Below, one piece after another: positions 7,330 to 8,801 of a stretch of DNA of 8,801 bases (within the stretch, counting starts at the first letter, position 1; each line of letters opens with the position of its first letter). The position numbers and the translations under genes are program-made. Source of the DNA: Clostridiales bacterium. Its GTDB lineage: Bacteria; Bacillota; Clostridia; Tissierellales; Sedimentibacteraceae. Under the pieces are notes generated by a model that did not search any database, was not told the DNA's origin, and saw nothing but the letters and a program-made list of their open reading frames with translations. Where the stretch lies: the NCBI GenBank assembly GCA_003483345.1, contig DMWH01000125.1:366-9166 (forward strand), given 5' to 3'.

Positions 7330-7358
7330 ATTATAACAAAGTACCGTTTCTTTTTCAA
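7330..7358 (-). promoter_or_regulatory. Sigma-A type promoter of the minus-strand operon
   Basis: Read on the minus strand, the -35 box TTGAAA is at 7358-7353 and the -10 box TATAAT at 7335-7330, separated by exactly 17 bases. This matches the housekeeping consensus in 11 of 12 positions. Transcription should begin near 7323, giving a leader of about 24 bases before the first LCP gene. It is the only strong minus-strand promoter I found between 321 and 7400. Confidence 0.85.
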
Positions 7359-7449
7359 TTGGATTGTAAAAATTATTTTGCCACGCACAATTATCACCAA
7401 CTTTATAACAAACATTAAGGATGATTTTTTTATTTAAGAAATAAATATG

Positions 7450-7478
7450 TTGCAATTTACAAAAAAAACTGTTACAAT
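7450..7478 (+). promoter_or_regulatory. Sigma-A type promoter of the first cold-shock gene
   Basis: The -35 box TTGCAA (7450-7455) and the -10 box TACAAT (7473-7478) are 17 bases apart, with an A-rich spacer. The predicted start near 7485 gives a leader of about 30 bases, much shorter than the 159-base leader of E. coli cspA. The promoter is divergent from that of the LCP operon, with about 90 bases between the two -35 boxes. Confidence 0.75.
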
Positions 7479-7514
7479 AATGATATCTTTTTTAATATCG
7501 GAGGATTTTTTTAA

Positions 7515-7715
7515 ATGAAAACAGGTACAGTAAAATGGTTCGATTCCAAAAAGGGTTTTGGATTTATATCCTGTGATGATGGAAAGGATGTTTTTGTACA
7601 TTTTTCCGCTATAAACTCGGATGGATTCAAGACTTTGGAAGAAGGACAAAAAGTTAACTTTGACATAGTTGATGGTCAAAAAGGACCCCAGGCTAGCAAT
7701 GTTACTGTAGCATAG
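7515..7715 (+). CDS. Cold-shock protein, CspA/CspB family (first copy)
   Basis: A 66-residue single cold-shock domain, the standard size of Bacillus and Clostridium Csp proteins. Such proteins bind single-stranded RNA and DNA, melt mRNA structure and help translation and antitermination in the cold or at growth transitions. RNP1 is KGFGFI (residues 13-18) and RNP2 is VFVHF (26-30). The N-terminal TGTVKWFD strand and the EGQKV...[12 protein letters not shown] end are all typical. GGAGG lies ten bases before the ATG. It has its own promoter at 7450-7478. The second csp gene follows after 146 bases and is nearly the same protein. Compared with that copy, this one carries Cys20 (FISCDDG) and ends VTVA. 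Family assignment is certain; which temperature or stress induces it is not visible. Confidence 0.97.
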   Translation: MKTGTVKWFDSKKGFGFISCDDGKDVFVHFSAINSDGFKTLEEGQKVNFDIVDGQKGPQASNVTVA

Positions 7716-7735
7716 TAGTAATTGTTTTTCGAAAT

Positions 7736-7781
7736 AATACATTAATATAGATAAATGCATTACTTATATTAATATAGTATT
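7736..7781 (+). other. AU-rich hairpin between the two csp genes
   Basis: A 33-base imperfect palindrome at 7741-7773 (left arm ATTAATATA, right arm TATATTAAT) folds into nine A-U pairs, a G-U pair, one A-C mismatch and three more A-U pairs around the loop ATGCA. Flanking AATAC (7736-7740) and GTATT (7777-7781) can add a lower stem with a three-base bulge. It has no T run after it. Such an A-U-only stem should melt easily with temperature or with Csp binding. A function is inferred only. Confidence 0.45.
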
Positions 7782-7796
7782 TGAAGGAGACGTGAT

Positions 7797-7821
7797 AAGA
7801 ACTACATGTGTAGTTCTTTTT
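7797..7821 (+). terminator. Terminator-like hairpin in the leader of the second csp gene
   Basis: AAGAACTACA (7797-7806) is a perfect inverted repeat of TGTAGTTCTT (7809-7818), giving a nine-pair stem with an ATGT loop. Five T (7817-7821) complete the intrinsic terminator shape. It lies 81 bases after the first csp stop codon. Only 40 bases separate its end from the second csp start, which leaves no room for another promoter. It may end the first csp transcript, act as an attenuator for the second gene, or both. Confidence 0.65.
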
Positions 7822-7861
7822 CATTATATTATTTATTTTTAAAAAACATGGAGGAGTTTTA

Positions 7862-8062
7862 ATGAAAACAGGTACAGTAAAATGGTTTGATTCTGCGAAA
7901 GGTTTTGGCTTTATCACAAGCGATGAAGGGAATGATGTGTTTGTTCATTTTTCCGCTATAAACGCAGATGGATTCAAGACTTTGGAAGAAGGACAAAAAG
8001 TAACCTTTGAAGTGGTTGAAGGAACGAGAGGCCCTCAAGCTGCTAACGTAGAAATCATCTAA
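7862..8062 (+). CDS. Cold-shock protein, CspA/CspB family (second copy)
   Basis: A 66-residue single cold-shock domain that should bind single-stranded nucleic acid and act as an RNA chaperone. RNP1 is KGFGFI (13-18) and RNP2 is VFVHF (26-30). It starts with the same ten residues as the upstream copy and differs mainly at 12-24 and after residue 47 ([20 protein letters not shown]). Three stretches are identical at DNA level, the longest 35 bases (7967-8001 against 7620-7654), which points to recent duplication or gene conversion. GGAGGAG lies five bases before the ATG. No good promoter is visible in the 146-base gap. A weak candidate is TTGTTT at 7722-7727 with TATAGA at 7746-7751, so it may depend on read-through from the first copy past the hairpin at 7797-7821. 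A strong terminator follows ten bases after its stop. Confidence 0.97.
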   Translation: MKTGTVKWFDSAKGFGFITSDEGNDVFVHFSAINADGFKTLEEGQKVTFEVVEGTRGPQAANVEII

Positions 8063-8072
8063 TGTATACTCT

Positions 8073-8105
8073 AAAGCACCTATAAAAGAATAGGTGCTTT
8101 TTTTT
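8073..8105 (+). terminator. Intrinsic terminator after the second csp gene
   Basis: AAAGCACCTAT (8073-8083) and ATAGGTGCTTT (8090-8100) form a perfect 11-pair stem with the loop AAAAGA, followed by a run of eight T (8098-8105). This is a classic rho-independent terminator for the csp transcript. In the opposite direction only three T follow the stem, so it could serve the converging deoD gene only weakly. Confidence 0.93.
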
Positions 8106-8135
8106 CCGGCTCGCAGGCTCGCTGCACATTATATG

Positions 8136-8801
8136 TTATAATATCTCCAATGCTATTTTTATCATGTCCGTAAAGCTCTTTTCTCTTTGCTCCGGGGTAG
8201 TTTCAGTCTTATGCTCGAGGGAATCAGATACTGTCAATATTGTAAGGGCATTTACTCCTGCCCTGTTGGCATTGCAATACAAGGCGTAGGTTTCCATTTC
8301 GACGGCTAAACAGCCCATCTTTGCCCATTTTCTCCAATTCTCGGAATTATCATGATAAAAAATATCAGTAGTAACAATATTCCCCACTACTGCTTTTATA
8401 TTGTTATCATCCGCAACCTTCTTAGCCTTTGATAAAAGCTCCCATGAAGCTGTTGCCGAATAAATTCCCGGCAGCTCATATTGATAGGCGTAATTTGAAT
8501 CTGTGCTTGCTCCTATTGCAAGTACTATGTCGTACAAATTCAAATCAGGTGCATAAGCCCCGCAGGAGCCTACGCGTATTAAATTTTTGACTCCGTACAT
8601 ATGTATTAATTCATAAGAATAAATTCCTATTGAAGCACAGCCCATTCCGCTTCCCATAACAGAAACTTTTTTGCCTTTGTAGCTTCCGGTAAAACCGTAC
8701 ATATTTCTTACAGTGTTAAATTGCTCAACATCTTCAAGAAAGTTTTCTGCAATAAATTTTGCCCTCAAGGGGTCGCCGGGCAACAAGACTGTTTCGGCAA
8801 T
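8136..8801 (-). CDS. deoD: Purine nucleoside phosphorylase, DeoD type (5' end beyond window)
   Basis: The visible 221 residues cover almost all of a hexameric, bacterial-type purine nucleoside phosphorylase, which splits (deoxy)adenosine, inosine and guanosine with phosphate into base and (deoxy)ribose-1-phosphate. The frame is open to the right edge and reads IAETVLLPGDPLRAKFIAEN, so the Leu-Leu-Pro start is internal and roughly a dozen residues including the true start are missing. Phosphate-binding residues are present: Gly and Arg in PGDPLRA, Arg in TVRNMYGFTG and Arg in IRVGSCGAY. The ribose-binding VEMET motif follows. The catalytic Asp lies in LTVSDSLEHK, with the partner Arg thirteen residues later (PEQRE), the same spacing as Asp204 and Arg217 of E. 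coli DeoD. It converges on the csp genes. No second nucleoside gene is in view, so its operon probably lies to the right. Confidence 0.95.
   Translation of the reverse strand: MAETVLLPGDPLRAKFIAENFLEDVEQFNTVRNMYGFTGSYKGKKVSVMGSGMGCASIGIYSYELIHMYGVKNLIRVGSCGAYAPDLNLYDIVLAIGASTDSNYAYQYELPGIYSATASWELLSKAKKVADDNNIKAVVGNIVTTDIFYHDNSENWRKWAKMGCLAVEMETYALYCNANRAGVNALTILTVSDSLEHKTETTPEQREKSFTDMIKIALEIL

Noticed and set aside
7482..7499. Cold-box-like hairpin GATAT...ATATC just before the first csp ribosome binding site
   Set aside because: Only five A-T rich pairs, and the predicted transcription start near 7485 would remove part of the left arm.
7722..7751. Separate promoter for the second csp gene (TTGTTT and TATAGA, 18-base spacer)
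   Set aside because: Only three and four matches to consensus. It is too weak to call as a feature in AT-rich DNA, though it cannot be ruled out.
7434..7760. Minus-strand open frame antisense to the first csp gene
   Set aside because: It covers the csp gene, its promoter and the gap. The csp frame has perfect RNP motifs, and the antisense product has no recognisable features.
7792..7842. Possible leader peptide of 16 codons starting at GTG 7792 after AAGGAG
   Set aside because: The Shine-Dalgarno is only two bases from the GTG, too close for normal initiation, and the frame runs through the hairpin without regulatory codons. An ATG at 7806 is too far away (16 bases).
8784..8786. TTG start codon for the DeoD protein
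   Set aside because: The frame continues to the right edge with residues (IAETV) that match the usual family N-terminus, so this Leu is internal and the gene is cut by the window.

Overview
The window is AT-rich, with strong Shine-Dalgarno sequences before nearly every start codon, textbook sigma-A type promoters and a Clostridia-like gene set. An anaerobic, low-GC Firmicute (Clostridia in the broad sense) is the likely source; this rests on composition and gene style, not on a database match. No rRNA, tRNA, CRISPR array, insertion sequence or phage gene is visible.

Layout. Positions 1-122 hold the first codons of a membrane-anchored protein on the minus strand that runs off the left edge. 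Positions 123-320 are a gap without a convincing gene. From 321 to 7299 there are seven minus-strand genes, transcribed right to left: two LytR-CpsA-Psr (LCP) cell-wall ligases in tandem, an S66 LD-carboxypeptidase, an M20D amidohydrolase, an M55 D-aminopeptidase, a small flavin-binding (pyridoxamine-phosphate-oxidase fold) protein and an RlmD-type 23S rRNA uracil methyltransferase. A near-consensus promoter at 7330-7358 faces this run. Most spacings are short (11-43 bases). The exception is a 102-base gap between the carboxypeptidase and the amidohydrolase, which holds a REP/MITE-like palindrome.

Divergent from this run, on the plus strand, are two nearly identical cold-shock protein genes (7515-7715 and 7862-8062). 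The first has its own promoter. The 146-base gap between them contains a long AU-only hairpin and then a compact terminator-like hairpin, so transcription of the second gene probably has to pass a conditional stop. A strong intrinsic terminator follows the second gene. Converging on it is deoD (purine nucleoside phosphorylase), whose first codons lie beyond the right edge.

How the genes fit together. The middle of the minus-strand run has a cell-wall theme. LCP proteins attach glycopolymers to peptidoglycan. LD-carboxypeptidases trim D-Ala from released murein tetrapeptides. M55 enzymes cleave D-amino-acid peptides such as D-Ala-D-Ala. The M20D enzyme could deacylate or hydrolyse products. 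The carboxypeptidase plus DppA pairing recalls the Bacillus subtilis dpp-ykf region. The last two genes look like housekeeping passengers. I found no clearly new multi-gene system. The most interesting signals are regulatory: the hairpins between the csp genes, a hairpin over the ribosome binding site of the second LCP gene, and the palindrome inside the operon.
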